Source: Desulfosporosinus lacus DSM 15449 (GTDB taxonomy: Bacteria; Bacillota; Desulfitobacteriia; Desulfitobacteriales; Desulfitobacteriaceae). Taken from it: a stretch of DNA of 64,000 bases. Under the pieces are notes generated by a model, which saw only the letters and a program-made list of their open reading frames with translations, ran no database searches and had not been told where the DNA came from. Of this stretch, positions 6,980 to 14,114 are shown one piece after another (positions within the stretch are counted from its first letter, which is position 1; the number at the start of each line of letters is the position of its first letter). The stretch is from assembly GCF_900129935.1 (NCBI RefSeq), contig NZ_FQXJ01000014.1:89779-153778 (forward strand), read 5' to 3'. The translations under genes and the position numbers were made by a program.

Positions 6980-9157
6980 CTAAGCGCTCCTTTTAAGATA
7001 TTCGACGATTTTCTTTTTTTCAACAAAGGGCAAATAAATTAGTGTGAAGACGGCTTCAATGATATATAAACATATAGTTAGAGCAAATATTTCTTTTATA
7101 CTAAAGGATAAAGTAAACCCTATAACCGATAAGAACTGAATATTTCCGAGAAATACTGCCAAGTTAAAGATTATTATCCAGCTTAATAGCATTAAAAAAT
7201 AGAAATCAAAATATTTGTGGTATTTTTTATAACCATGAAAACTTTGAATGACTAGACGTTGTTTATATAAATCAAAGTAATTATAAATATTTTGCATTAA
7301 CACAATAACGATAATCATAACAAGCAAGGCAATTGCCATGCCGAATTTTTGAACCATATCGCGTACGGATTTGCTCTCGGCCGCAATGGTGTCATAGACA
7401 GAGATTATTATCGGTTGATAAATATTTAAATCTAATTGAGATAATACATTCTCAACAGATTCCGCTGGTTCCAAAGCGTTATCAATTTTAATTTTAAAAG
7501 GATTACCTTTATAATTAGCAACGTACATATAATCAAAAGTGTTCATATTGGATTCGGTTTTTACATTCAGAAAAGCATCTGTCACATAATTTCCCTGATT
7601 CGGATTGACATTTATATTATAAGAAAATAACTTCTGGCCCGATTTGATCCATATTACTTTAATTTGCTGAGATTTAACAGGTTCACGAGAACCGTTTTTC
7701 CAGAAAGCTATTTTCTTTAGAATATCAGACTCGGAAGAACGATATTTATCCGGAATCAATGTAACATAATTATTATCGGTTTCCTCAATAAACACTCTGT
7801 TCCCGTCAACATCGTATATCGGATTTTCCTTTAAATAGTTGGGGTTTATAGTTACCCAATCCCTTTCCCATGAATATGAGGTTTCCTGCCTAAGCATTTT
7901 AAGCGAATCCGGGGTGAAATCTGAAAAATCAGCTAGGATAGCTTCTCTTTTATTAAAATATTCATATATTGTTTTTAGTTTTGAAATGTATTCTTCTGAC
8001 GGACCATTATTAAATTGAATTTTATAACCCTTTATATAGACATAGTTTTTGGTGTCTTCCCATTGACTGTAAGAGTTGGTAAATTCATTTTTTATTGCAG
8101 TAAAATTATTCGTTATATGACTTATTAAAATTAGAAAAACAGCAACCGTTGAGATTTTTATACAATAATTGAAGAAAACGATTGCGCTGACCGGTTTTTT
8201 ATTTTTCACCATATCAGAAACTTTGATTTTATTAATATGTAAAAATGGTATGGAAAAAATCAAAAAGGAAATAAAAATACCTATAGCATATATTCCTATT
8301 ATCTTAAAAGTAAACTGCCAGTATAAAACATTGAATTCCTGTATTTTTATAATACTGAAAATAGCATAGGAAATAATTGCAATTACGAGCTGTAATGATA
8401 ATAAGGTTAATACTTTGTTTAGCCATATTTCCTTTGTTGAATATCCCAACATCTTTTTTATGCCGATTTCTTTATATGATTTTAATATATCGTATAAAAT
8501 CAATAAGATAATCACCAGATATAAGACAAGAATCGCTAAGTAATTACTAAAATGATTTCTATTTGATTCAATAATATTTAACGCCGCATAGGTCACACTG
8601 CCATTAGTTGCTTCAGAAAGGTCGCGCGTAAATGAATCAATATTAACATTTGGGTTAAATTGAACGGTACAATAACCATTATATAATTGGTTATTATCAA
8701 TCATACTTTTTAATGTTTCTATTCTTAAATCATCGTTTCCTCCGAAATCGGCAATCTGCCCAATTTGCTTGGTACTGCCTGTGTTCTTTGTTGATAAAAA
8801 ATAGTCGGTGTTATTGCTGAAATCAGCTTCATTGAGGAATCTTCCCTGGTTAAGCGTATAATATTTAGCAAGATAATCGGGGGTTGAGAGATATACATAA
8901 TTAATTCTTGTATTATTGTCCAACCTTTTAAAAAACATATTGCCTTGATATTTTGTTAATACTATTTTAATTTTTTTATAAACATCTTCTTGCGATTGAC
9001 TTGTAACTTCGGCTGGCATAAGTAGTCTATAAGTATTCTTTTCAAAATATTCAGCATTAATCATACGGCCTAATTGTTCTTTATTATTGTCATCAAAGAA
9101 GATATAGGTCGTAAAGAAAGAAATTATTATTAAAATAATAGCTATCCATTTTTTCAA
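6980..9157 (-). CDS. bacteriocin-associated integral membrane protein
   Basis: A 725-residue protein with an N-terminal membrane helix, a large outer domain (about residues 30-200), a cluster of helices (about 205-360, with the FtsX-like IGIKKMLGYSTKEIWL), a second outer domain and a further cluster near the C-terminus (about 625-710). This two-block FtsX-like layout and length match the membrane partner of lactococcin-972 systems (TIGR01654, bacteriocin-associated 7TM protein). The start is TTG with a GGGGAG site 7 bases upstream. It is co-directional with the bacteriocin gene (9331-9678) and the ATPase gene. The role in export versus self-immunity is unresolved in the family. Confidence 0.85.
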   Translation of the reverse strand: MKKWIAIILIIISFFTTYIFFDDNNKEQLGRMINAEYFEKNTYRLLMPAEVTSQSQEDVYKKIKIVLTKYQGNMFFKRLDNNTRINYVYLSTPDYLAKYYTLNQGRFLNEADFSNNTDYFLSTKNTGSTKQIGQIADFGGNDDLRIETLKSMIDNNQLYNGYCTVQFNPNVNIDSFTRDLSEATNGSVTYAALNIIESNRNHFSNYLAILVLYLVIILLILYDILKSYKEIGIKKMLGYSTKEIWLNKVLTLLSLQLVIAIISYAIFSIIKIQEFNVLYWQFTFKIIGIYAIGIFISFLIFSIPFLHINKIKVSDMVKNKKPVSAIVFFNYCIKISTVAVFLILISHITNNFTAIKNEFTNSYSQWEDTKNYVYIKGYKIQFNNGPSEEYISKLKTIYEYFNKREAILADFSDFTPDSLKMLRQETSYSWERDWVTINPNYLKENPIYDVDGNRVFIEETDNNYVTLIPDKYRSSESDILKKIAFWKNGSREPVKSQQIKVIWIKSGQKLFSYNINVNPNQGNYVTDAFLNVKTESNMNTFDYMYVANYKGNPFKIKIDNALEPAESVENVLSQLDLNIYQPIIISVYDTIAAESKSVRDMVQKFGMAIALLVMIIVIVLMQNIYNYFDLYKQRLVIQSFHGYKKYHKYFDFYFLMLLSWIIIFNLAVFLGNIQFLSVIGFTLSFSIKEIFALTICLYIIEAVFTLIYLPFVEKKKIVEYLKRSA

Positions 9158-9226
9158 ACATATTCTCCCCTTTTACTAGAATTAATTGTGTTTACATTGA
9201 AACTGAAGCGTTTGCTGCGGAAAGGC

Positions 9227-9254
9227 CTCTTCCGAAGCCGCAGCTTCGGAAGAG
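9227..9254 (-). terminator. intercistronic hairpin between bacteriocin and its transporter genes
   Basis: A perfect 11-bp stem (CTCTTCCGAAG with its complement, 6-base loop) lies between the bacteriocin stop (9331) and the membrane protein start (9157). It lacks a clear U-run. It could act as an attenuator or as an mRNA 3'-end stabiliser that raises precursor mRNA over transporter mRNA, a common design in bacteriocin operons. Confidence 0.55.
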
Positions 9255-9330
9255 ATGGATAAGTTTAAAACTGTATGGGTCACAAGATATCCATTAATCA
9301 TTCGCTCCTGACGGAACAATTGGGCCGAAA

Positions 9331-9678
9331 TTACTTCGTGTTGTACCAATCGTGCTCATAAACTGAAGGAGATATTTCATCATCGGTGCATTGAACGATA
9401 ACGTGATATGGATAATATAGTGTTTCAGAATTTGAGACTGAAGTTAATCCAGCCGCTTTAAAATCCCATCCATCTGCGGACTCTCCGTCTACTGCAGCAT
9501 ATGAACCATGATCTAAGCTGCCATGATAGTAATAAGAATACGCCATCTCATACATGTCGTCCCATTCTTGACCGTAATTCCAGTTTCCTCCACTTGGTGT
9601 TGTTACACCCATAGCTATGGTTGAAAACAACGCAATAAGGCATAACGATATTGTAAGAATTTTACCAAACTTTTTCAT
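9331..9678 (-). CDS. lactococcin 972-type bacteriocin precursor
   Basis: About 115 residues: a signal peptide (residues 1-24, MKKFGKILTISLCLIALF, ending AMG) and a mature part of about 90 residues beginning VTTPSGGNWNYG. The Gly-Gly-x-Trp-x-Tyr-Gly opening, the aromatic SYYYHGSLDHGSY block and a later aromatic repeat match the layout of lactococcin 972 and relatives (PF09683), which act as Sec-exported, unmodified peptides against cell-wall synthesis. The tail carries an unusual Cys and an acidic CTDDEISPSVYEHDWYN end. The ATG at 9678 follows AAGGAGGG; an in-frame ATG at 9711 lacks a site. It is followed by the dedicated membrane protein and ATPase genes. Confidence 0.8.
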   Translation of the reverse strand: MKKFGKILTISLCLIALFSTIAMGVTTPSGGNWNYGQEWDDMYEMAYSYYYHGSLDHGSYAAVDGESADGWDFKAAGLTSVSNSETLYYPYHVIVQCTDDEISPSVYEHDWYNTK

Positions 9679-9759
9679 ATTTATCCCTCCTTGTGATTTT
9701 ATTTTTTTCAATTAACATATTTCCTCCAAAGCATCCGATTCAAACTTTGCTTTTTAAGC

Positions 9760-9984
9760 CTAATACCAATAGCTCGGCCCAGTGTAAGAAGTCTGTTCCA
9801 TCAGGACACCATTCTGATAGACTGCTCCGGTTGAACCCAAACAGTAATAATAACCGCTCACGACATACCTTTCTTTAAATAAATCAATGCTGTTGCTGTT
9901 GAAAATGCTTGTCCAGCTTTTAATTGTCTGCCAGTTTCCATTGATATACTGCTGAATACTCGCAGTAACTTCTACTTTATTCAA
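9760..9984 (-). pseudogene. N-terminally truncated DUF6147-like secreted protein
   Basis: The open frame (74 codons) begins with VEVTASIQQYINGNWQTIKS and ends SYTGPSYWY. It aligns along its length with the C-terminal half of the DUF6147-like protein at 13033-13473 (VGVKFHLQYNNNGSWVTLD, ending TYTSGVYMP). It has no signal peptide and only a TTG as a possible start, so it is probably a fragment. It lies between the bacteriocin gene and the agrD remnant, all on the same strand. Confidence 0.55.
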
Positions 9985-10044
9985 TTATTTGGAGCCAGCA
10001 ATTTATTCATTGCCTCTTACATAATTGATAAGAGTGTATCTGCA

Positions 10045-10193
10045 TTAAAATTTACGGAGCTTCTCTGCATTTTGTGGCATTTTAGGCTGATGAATGATAC
10101 AAATGCAGTTTGTGTTAGCGTTTATTGTTGTTACCAATAGTCCAAAACTTGCGGCAATTGTGCCGAATTAAGAAAAAGAGCTTTCAAGACCAT
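10045..10193 (-). pseudogene. agrD: agrD-type cyclic-lactone autoinducer precursor, frameshifted
   Basis: The minus strand encodes FGTIAASFGLLVTTINANTN, then CICIIHQPKMPQNAEKLRKF and a stop. The amphipathic/hydrophobic leader, a Cys-containing core and the tail HQPKMPQ...LRKF are the hallmark of clostridial AgrD precursors. The start (ATG at 10193) has a GGGGGTG ribosome site and reads MVLKALFLN, but is one base out of frame with the rest. Restoring one T near 10167-10169 gives MVLKALFLNFGTIAAS and a 49-residue protein, the usual AgrD length. An in-frame TAA immediately precedes the F. Either the gene is dead or the base call is wrong. No agrB, agrC or agrA gene is in the window. Confidence 0.75.
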
Positions 10194-10362
10194 CACCCCC
10201 TTTCAAAATACATCGAGTACTTTCAGTAAATTTAATCAATGGGTTTACTCGTTTAACTTTCTCATAGAAACCTGGATATTCTTTTTCTTCTACTACAACG
10301 GGAACCTGTAAACAGTCAATGGTTTTCGATATTAATCTTTTTAACGGATCTCTTTTAGCATT
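10168..10362 (-). pseudogene. unidentified open fragment overlapping the agrD start
   Basis: A frame without start codon (after a TAG at 10363-10365) reads NAKRDPLKRLISKTID, then CLQVPVVVEEKEYPGFYEKV, and ends KGGDGLESSFS. The KGG is encoded by the agrD ribosome site, as is usual for the gene preceding agrD, where agrB normally sits. However, the stretch is soluble and charged and I do not recognise it as AgrB. It may be the tail of a lost upstream gene. Other sequence from 10200 to 10395 shows nothing else. Confidence 0.35.
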
Positions 10363-10396
10363 CTACTACCAATGTTTTTTAAATATATGGTTGATA

Positions 10397-10606
10397 TACC
10401 AGTTTACCCTCTCATACTTATTAGACAATTGAGCCGTGGAAAAAGCTTCATAAATTTTGGAAATAAATTTAAAATAGGATAAAAGGCCTATGTAAAGAGG
10501 GACTTTGGGTTCGTATGGTGAATTGCATTCCCTAAAAAAGGATTTGACGGCAACAATAAAGAAATAAACGCATGTGAGTCATTGGTTAGAATGCTCACAT
10601 GCGTTT
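10397..10606 (+). repeat. sigma/anti-sigma unit copy B: leader joined directly to terminator
   Basis: The leader of copy A (4565-4755) is present up to GACGGCAACAAT, then the sequence jumps straight to AAAGAAATAAACGC and the terminator stem (10566-10578 with 10594-10606). The whole sigma and anti-sigma coding region has been deleted. The junction shows at most 1-2 bases of shared sequence. It is followed on the minus strand by a damaged DUF6147-like gene, as in copy C. Confidence 0.8.
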
Positions 10607-10632
10607 TCGTGATTTCAAAATAATGGCAATGG

Positions 10633-10797
10633 CTATGGCATATATACTCCCGATGTATAAGTCCAGGCAGTCTCCTTAAAGACCCGTCATAAGCATAGTG
10701 TTCAGTCGCAACTCTGTAAGTATATCCCAGAGATACTGTGTAGCTGACCATTGTAGTAAATAAATCTATATTATAACCTTCTCGACTTATAGTAACG
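10633..10797 (-). pseudogene. truncated and frameshifted DUF6147-like gene, copy B
   Basis: The minus strand reads SREGYNIDLFTTMVSYTVSL, then GYTYRVATEHYAYDGS, matching the C-terminal third of the 13033-13473 product almost residue for residue. After DGS one A is missing from the AAAA run, so the rest is read as LRRLPGLIHREY instead of FKETAWTYTSGVYMP. The 5' two-thirds with the signal peptide are gone; homology stops near 10797. Confidence 0.7.
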
Positions 10798-10866
10798 AAC
10801 CCAATTTCTCCGAATCATAAAAACAAACAATAATTAATCATCATAATTAGGTAGCACACCCTAATA

Positions 10867-10897
10867 AGAAGCCACTCCAGACAATGGAGTGGCTTCT
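10867..10897 (-). terminator. terminator of the 12246-10925 operon
   Basis: A perfect 13-bp stem (AGAAGCCACTCCA and its complement, 5-base loop) lies 28 bp past the stop of the 10925-11674 gene. On the minus strand the stem ends CTTCTTATTAG. It could work in both directions. Confidence 0.7.
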
Positions 10898-10924
10898 TTA
10901 AATAGAACTTCAATAATGCGAACT

Positions 10925-11674
10925 CTATTCTTTTTGGAGCTTTAATTTCTTGTACATAAATATCCCTATTACTGTACAAATTGATAAAAGAAAGAATAAT
11001 ATTTGTACTTGATTGTTGTTGGAATTAAATCCACCGGAACCTCCATATCCTTGGTTTCCGTTCATTTTTGCTTCATTTACTTTGATTTTAATTTCATCGA
11101 TTAATTCTCTGCCATCCTTTATTTCATTCTTTTGAAGTTTGAGGTCATCGTTTTTGTTAAAGGATAATAGCTGACTGCCTTTAGCTGTTTTACCAATAAA
11201 ACCATTAATATGTAAAGCTGGTTCATCAATATAAACAAGATCTTTTAACCCTATTTCCATAGCTTTCTTTTCCAAAGTTTCATATGGAATAGCATTTTTC
11301 TCGTCATATACGCCATAGCCAACTAATTTATAAACACCATCAACTTTATCTACAACATATCTTACTCGTTCTGTAACAGGTATATACCACTTATCAGTGG
11401 AAATTAAAGCATCGTATAAATCAGTATTTGCCTCATTAAGTACCTTTTTTGCATCAAGTCTATAAACTTTGTATCCCGCATCTTGTATTTCATAAATGTC
11501 CACATCCGTAAGATTGTGTGTCTGATCTCTTTCTTCCAACATTTGATTTTGAAAACTTTTAACATCAGATCGGAAAGCTTCCAAAACATCTGCCGGCAAT
11601 TTTTCCACGGCGAACACGTTTGTACTTAAAAGAAACATGAACATTAGGGTTAAGAGAAATATTTTAGTTTTCAT
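10925..11674 (-). CDS. exported protein with C-terminal membrane anchor
   Basis: 249 residues: signal peptide (1-22, ending NVFAVE), an outer domain of about 190 residues rich in Asp and Lys, a Gly/Asn linker (GNQGYGGSGGFNSNNN), one membrane helix (about 223-242, ILFFLLSICTVIGIFMY) and a short basic tail KKLKLQKE. This is a wall-facing anchored protein of unknown family. It follows the cysteine protease gene by 20 bp on the same strand, and no promoter is visible between them, so it could be the protease's partner, substrate or immunity protein (inference). Confidence 0.65.
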   Translation of the reverse strand: MKTKIFLLTLMFMFLLSTNVFAVEKLPADVLEAFRSDVKSFQNQMLEERDQTHNLTDVDIYEIQDAGYKVYRLDAKKVLNEANTDLYDALISTDKWYIPVTERVRYVVDKVDGVYKLVGYGVYDEKNAIPYETLEKKAMEIGLKDLVYIDEPALHINGFIGKTAKGSQLLSFNKNDDLKLQKNEIKDGRELIDEIKIKVNEAKMNGNQGYGGSGGFNSNNNQVQILFFLLSICTVIGIFMYKKLKLQKE

Positions 11675-11694
11675 TACTAAACCCCCTCTTTTTA

Positions 11695-12246
11695 TTAATA
11701 TACCAAATTATAATTTGTTGCGGTCCATGTCCAATCATCATTGCTAACGAAACTACTATATGTTCTAGAATTCCATCTTGGATTACTCTCCCAAGGGTCC
11801 ATATAGCTCACATTATTAACATAGGCGTCTTCGTAATATCCATAAATCGTCATCATGTGACCTTGGAATTCCCACAAGGGGGACCATGCAATTGATGCTA
11901 TAATGGGGGCATAATTATTTATATCATCTTTGACATTAGTCCAACTAATATTTCCTACCGTCCAATCATTGTCCACATCCCAGTGCTCTAGGCCAGACTG
12001 AACTTCCCAAGGCCATCCGGCTTCGTCAACAGGTGAGCCTTTGACATAAGTCACAAACTGATTTTGTGTAACTCCAAGGCTTTGATAATTTAAAGCACAT
12101 ACACTACTAGCTGCCCAGCACCAATTATCTTCTTCTTGTATTGTACCAGGTACATTTAGGTAAAGTGATCCAGCAAACGCCGAAGTTGTTAATGTAAACA
12201 CTAATAATAGTGAAGTAAACAATATAATACTAACTTTTTTCTTCAT
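11695..12246 (-). CDS. secreted papain-like cysteine protease (C39/C70-like)
   Basis: 183 residues: signal peptide (1-25, ending SAFA) and a papain-like domain. The catalytic Cys lies in NWCWAASS near residue 43, preceded by the usual Gln region (VPGTIQEED); the His is in the GHMMTIYGYY segment and the Asp/Asn in SYMDPW. This arrangement fits the papain-like bacterial family that includes AvrRpt2-type C70 and C39-like enzymes. Size is normal for the minimal fold. It sits in an island of small secreted proteins and a bacteriocin, so a role in processing or attack on neighbouring cells is possible but unproven. Start ATG after GGAGGA. Confidence 0.75.
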   Translation of the reverse strand: MKKKVSIILFTSLLLVFTLTTSAFAGSLYLNVPGTIQEEDNWCWAASSVCALNYQSLGVTQNQFVTYVKGSPVDEAGWPWEVQSGLEHWDVDNDWTVGNISWTNVKDDINNYAPIIASIAWSPLWEFQGHMMTIYGYYEDAYVNNVSYMDPWESNPRWNSRTYSSFVSNDDWTWTATNYNLVY

Positions 12247-12329
12247 ACTATCTCCTCCAATAATAATTTTTTAGATAAATATCTAGTCCCTCATTAACTT
12301 CCTCTCCACCTCCCTAATAATTAATTATT

Positions 12330-12563
12330 ATTGACCTCTTAACAACTGGTTTATTTAAACCAATTTACCCGCTATACTTATTAGACAATTGAGCCATGGA
12401 AAAAGCTTCATAAATTTCGAAATAAATTTAAAATAGGATAAAACCCCTATGTAAAGAGGGACTTTAGATTAGTATGGTTTGAATTGCATTCCCTAAAAAA
12501 GGATTTGACGGCAACAATCTTGGAATAGATGACTAATGCATTTGAAGACAGGGGGTGCGGCAG
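12330..12563 (+). repeat. leader of sigma/anti-sigma unit, copy C
   Basis: This is highly similar to 4565-4800 throughout, including the AACAACTGGTTTATTTAAACC block, and lies directly upstream of the fused sigma/anti-sigma frame. The ribosome site reads AGGGGG in place of AGGAGG. Confidence 0.75.
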
Positions 12564-12950
12564 TTGTTTTTCTCTAAGGATAAGAAGAGCCACCTCGATG
12601 AAGAATTATATGAACGCTGTTATTATAGAGTATTTACTGCTGTTAACCTCATCGCAAGGGACCCAGATCTTGCCGAAGACGCGGTTCAAGAAGGTTTTTA
12701 TAAAGCATTCTGCAATATTAGCCAGCTAAGAGAACAAACTAAGTTTTGTGCATGGGTCATGAGCATAGCCATAAATGACTCGGATGATGCGCAGGTTAGA
12801 AAAATCGAAATCAATGGAAATGAGGGACATTTGATCAAGACTAAAGATGGAACATTAATTCTTCGATGGGCAATGAGAGGACTTGGGATAGCGTTGATTG
12901 GGAAAATCGAAAAAGAGGAACTGATTAAGGTCGCGAGGTCAGTGGCATAG
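12564..12950 (+). pseudogene. in-frame sigma N-terminus / anti-sigma C-terminus fusion by internal deletion
   Basis: The first 71 codons match the sigma factor of copy A through FCAWVMSIAIN. The next codon continues in frame as DSDDAQVRKIEINGNEGHLI and the remaining DUF4367 end of the anti-sigma protein. Sigma region 4, the anti-sigma binding domain and the membrane helix are all missing. About 0.9 kb has been lost, with roughly 2 bases of microhomology (AT) at the joint. The 128-residue product still has a TTG start and ribosome site, so it could be made, but it cannot act as a normal sigma factor. It may be a true pseudogene. Confidence 0.8.
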
Positions 12951-12964
12951 GATAGTTAGAGAAA

Positions 12965-13007
12965 AAAACACAAGAGAGCATTTGGTCAGAATGCTCTCTT
13001 GTGTTTT
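12965..13007 (+). terminator. terminator of unit C with compensated stem
   Basis: An 18-bp perfect stem (12965-12982 with 12990-13007) is flanked by A and T runs. Relative to copy A, several bases of the left arm differ and the right arm has the matching complementary changes (GCATGTGAGC versus ACAAGAGAGC). Confidence 0.85.
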
Positions 13008-13032
13008 CGTGATTTCAAAATAACGGCAATGG

Positions 13033-13473
13033 CTATGGCATGTATACTCCCGATGTATAAGTCCAGGCAGTCTCCTTAAAAGACCCATCATAAGCATAGT
13101 GTTCAGTCGCAACCCTGTAAGTATATCCCGGAGATACTGTGTAGCCGACCATTGTAGTAAATAAATTTGTATCATAACCTTCTCGACTCACAGTGTCTAG
13201 AGTAACCCACGAGCCATTATTGTTGTATTGAAGATGAAATTTCACACCAACAATGTCAGTGACCTTATAAGTCAATGTTTCACCGTAGATGCTAACCTGA
13301 TTGTTCCCGGCATTTTGAATACTGCTGTACCCGCCCTGAATAAGCTGTAATGCTTCAATGCCACTTCCTCCATCGATGGGGTTTGATACAGATGATTCTG
13401 GGGACGCAAGTACGGGGCTGGATCCAAACAACATTACGGCAACGAATAGAAATGTTAGAGCTAGTTTTTTCAT
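13033..13473 (-). CDS. secreted DUF6147-like protein
   Basis: 146 residues with a signal peptide (1-23, ending PVLA) and a mature beta-rich domain: GETLTYKVTDIVGVKFHLQY, NNNGSWVTLD, GYTYRVATEHYAYDGS and C-terminal TYTSGVYMP. Resemblance to the DUF6147 family of small Gram-positive secreted proteins is from recall and moderate. It is the only intact member here; fragments lie at 10633-10797 and 9760-9984. The ATG at 13473 is 9 bases after AGGAGG; the ATG at 13482 abuts the site. It is convergent with the fused sigma frame, and the bidirectional hairpin at 12965-13007 separates the two. The 13483-13870 gap shows no gene. Confidence 0.7.
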   Translation of the reverse strand: MKKLALTFLFVAVMLFGSSPVLASPESSVSNPIDGGSGIEALQLIQGGYSSIQNAGNNQVSIYGETLTYKVTDIVGVKFHLQYNNNGSWVTLDTVSREGYDTNLFTTMVGYTVSPGYTYRVATEHYAYDGSFKETAWTYTSGVYMP

Positions 13474-13870
13474 GATTTTCATCCTCCTAGTAATAATTTT
13501 TTATCCTTATTACTTAGACAATTAAGGAGGAGGATTTTCTTCATTAAATCCAGAAAAATTCCAAATAAATTATTGTAAAATAGTCAGTCGTTCAAAATCA
13601 ACTCTGCGCTACAGTTGTATCGTTTGCTTTTTCGTTCCTTTTCAGTGCATATTGCCCCCTTCCCCTATATTTGTAATGATTGAGGTTAAAGTAACAAATT
13701 ATCTAAAAGGCCCTATAGCTAATGTAGTTGGTTCTTCCCTCTATAATGAAAACTATACATCCTGTATGTAATTGACAACGGACCGTAGCAGGTAATTCAC
13801 AGTTGCTCCCAATTCATGTCTCATTATTACAGCTTTGAATAAGCTTGTAAAATTGATGCTGCCGCTTTCT

Positions 13871-14114
13871 CTACTTAGATTCCTGCACAGTCGAATAAAT
13901 CATACATTCCAAACCATTCTCAGGGATTGTAAACTTACCAGCTGGCAAATTATCATTGTGGGTTTTACGCAGTTTAACTTCAGTTCCGTCAATTTGTTTC
14001 ATATCAAAATCAGAGTCAGCGTTAACACCGGAGTCTGTTCTCCGAACGTGTGGTCTCCTTTACCTATCTCTACATCTAAAAATGATGCTCCTGCTGCAGT
14101 GTCGGTTTGTTTGC
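13871..14114 (-). pseudogene. frameshifted tail downstream of the M56 gene
   Basis: Immediately after the M56 stop, another frame reads TVSKQTDTAAGASFLDVEIG and KGDHTFGEQTP. A shift then gives VNADSDFDMKQIDGTEVKLR, KTHNDNLPAGKFTIPENG and LECMIYSTVQESK before a stop. The two pieces join naturally into one acidic domain. It may be the original C-terminus of the M56 protein, separated by frameshifts, or a separate dead gene. Family not recognised. Confidence 0.45.

Noticed and set aside
10168..10362. Calling this fragment agrB
   Set aside because: Its position ahead of agrD and the KGG at its end fit agrB, but the readable residues are charged and soluble with no membrane helix, and no AgrB motif is visible.
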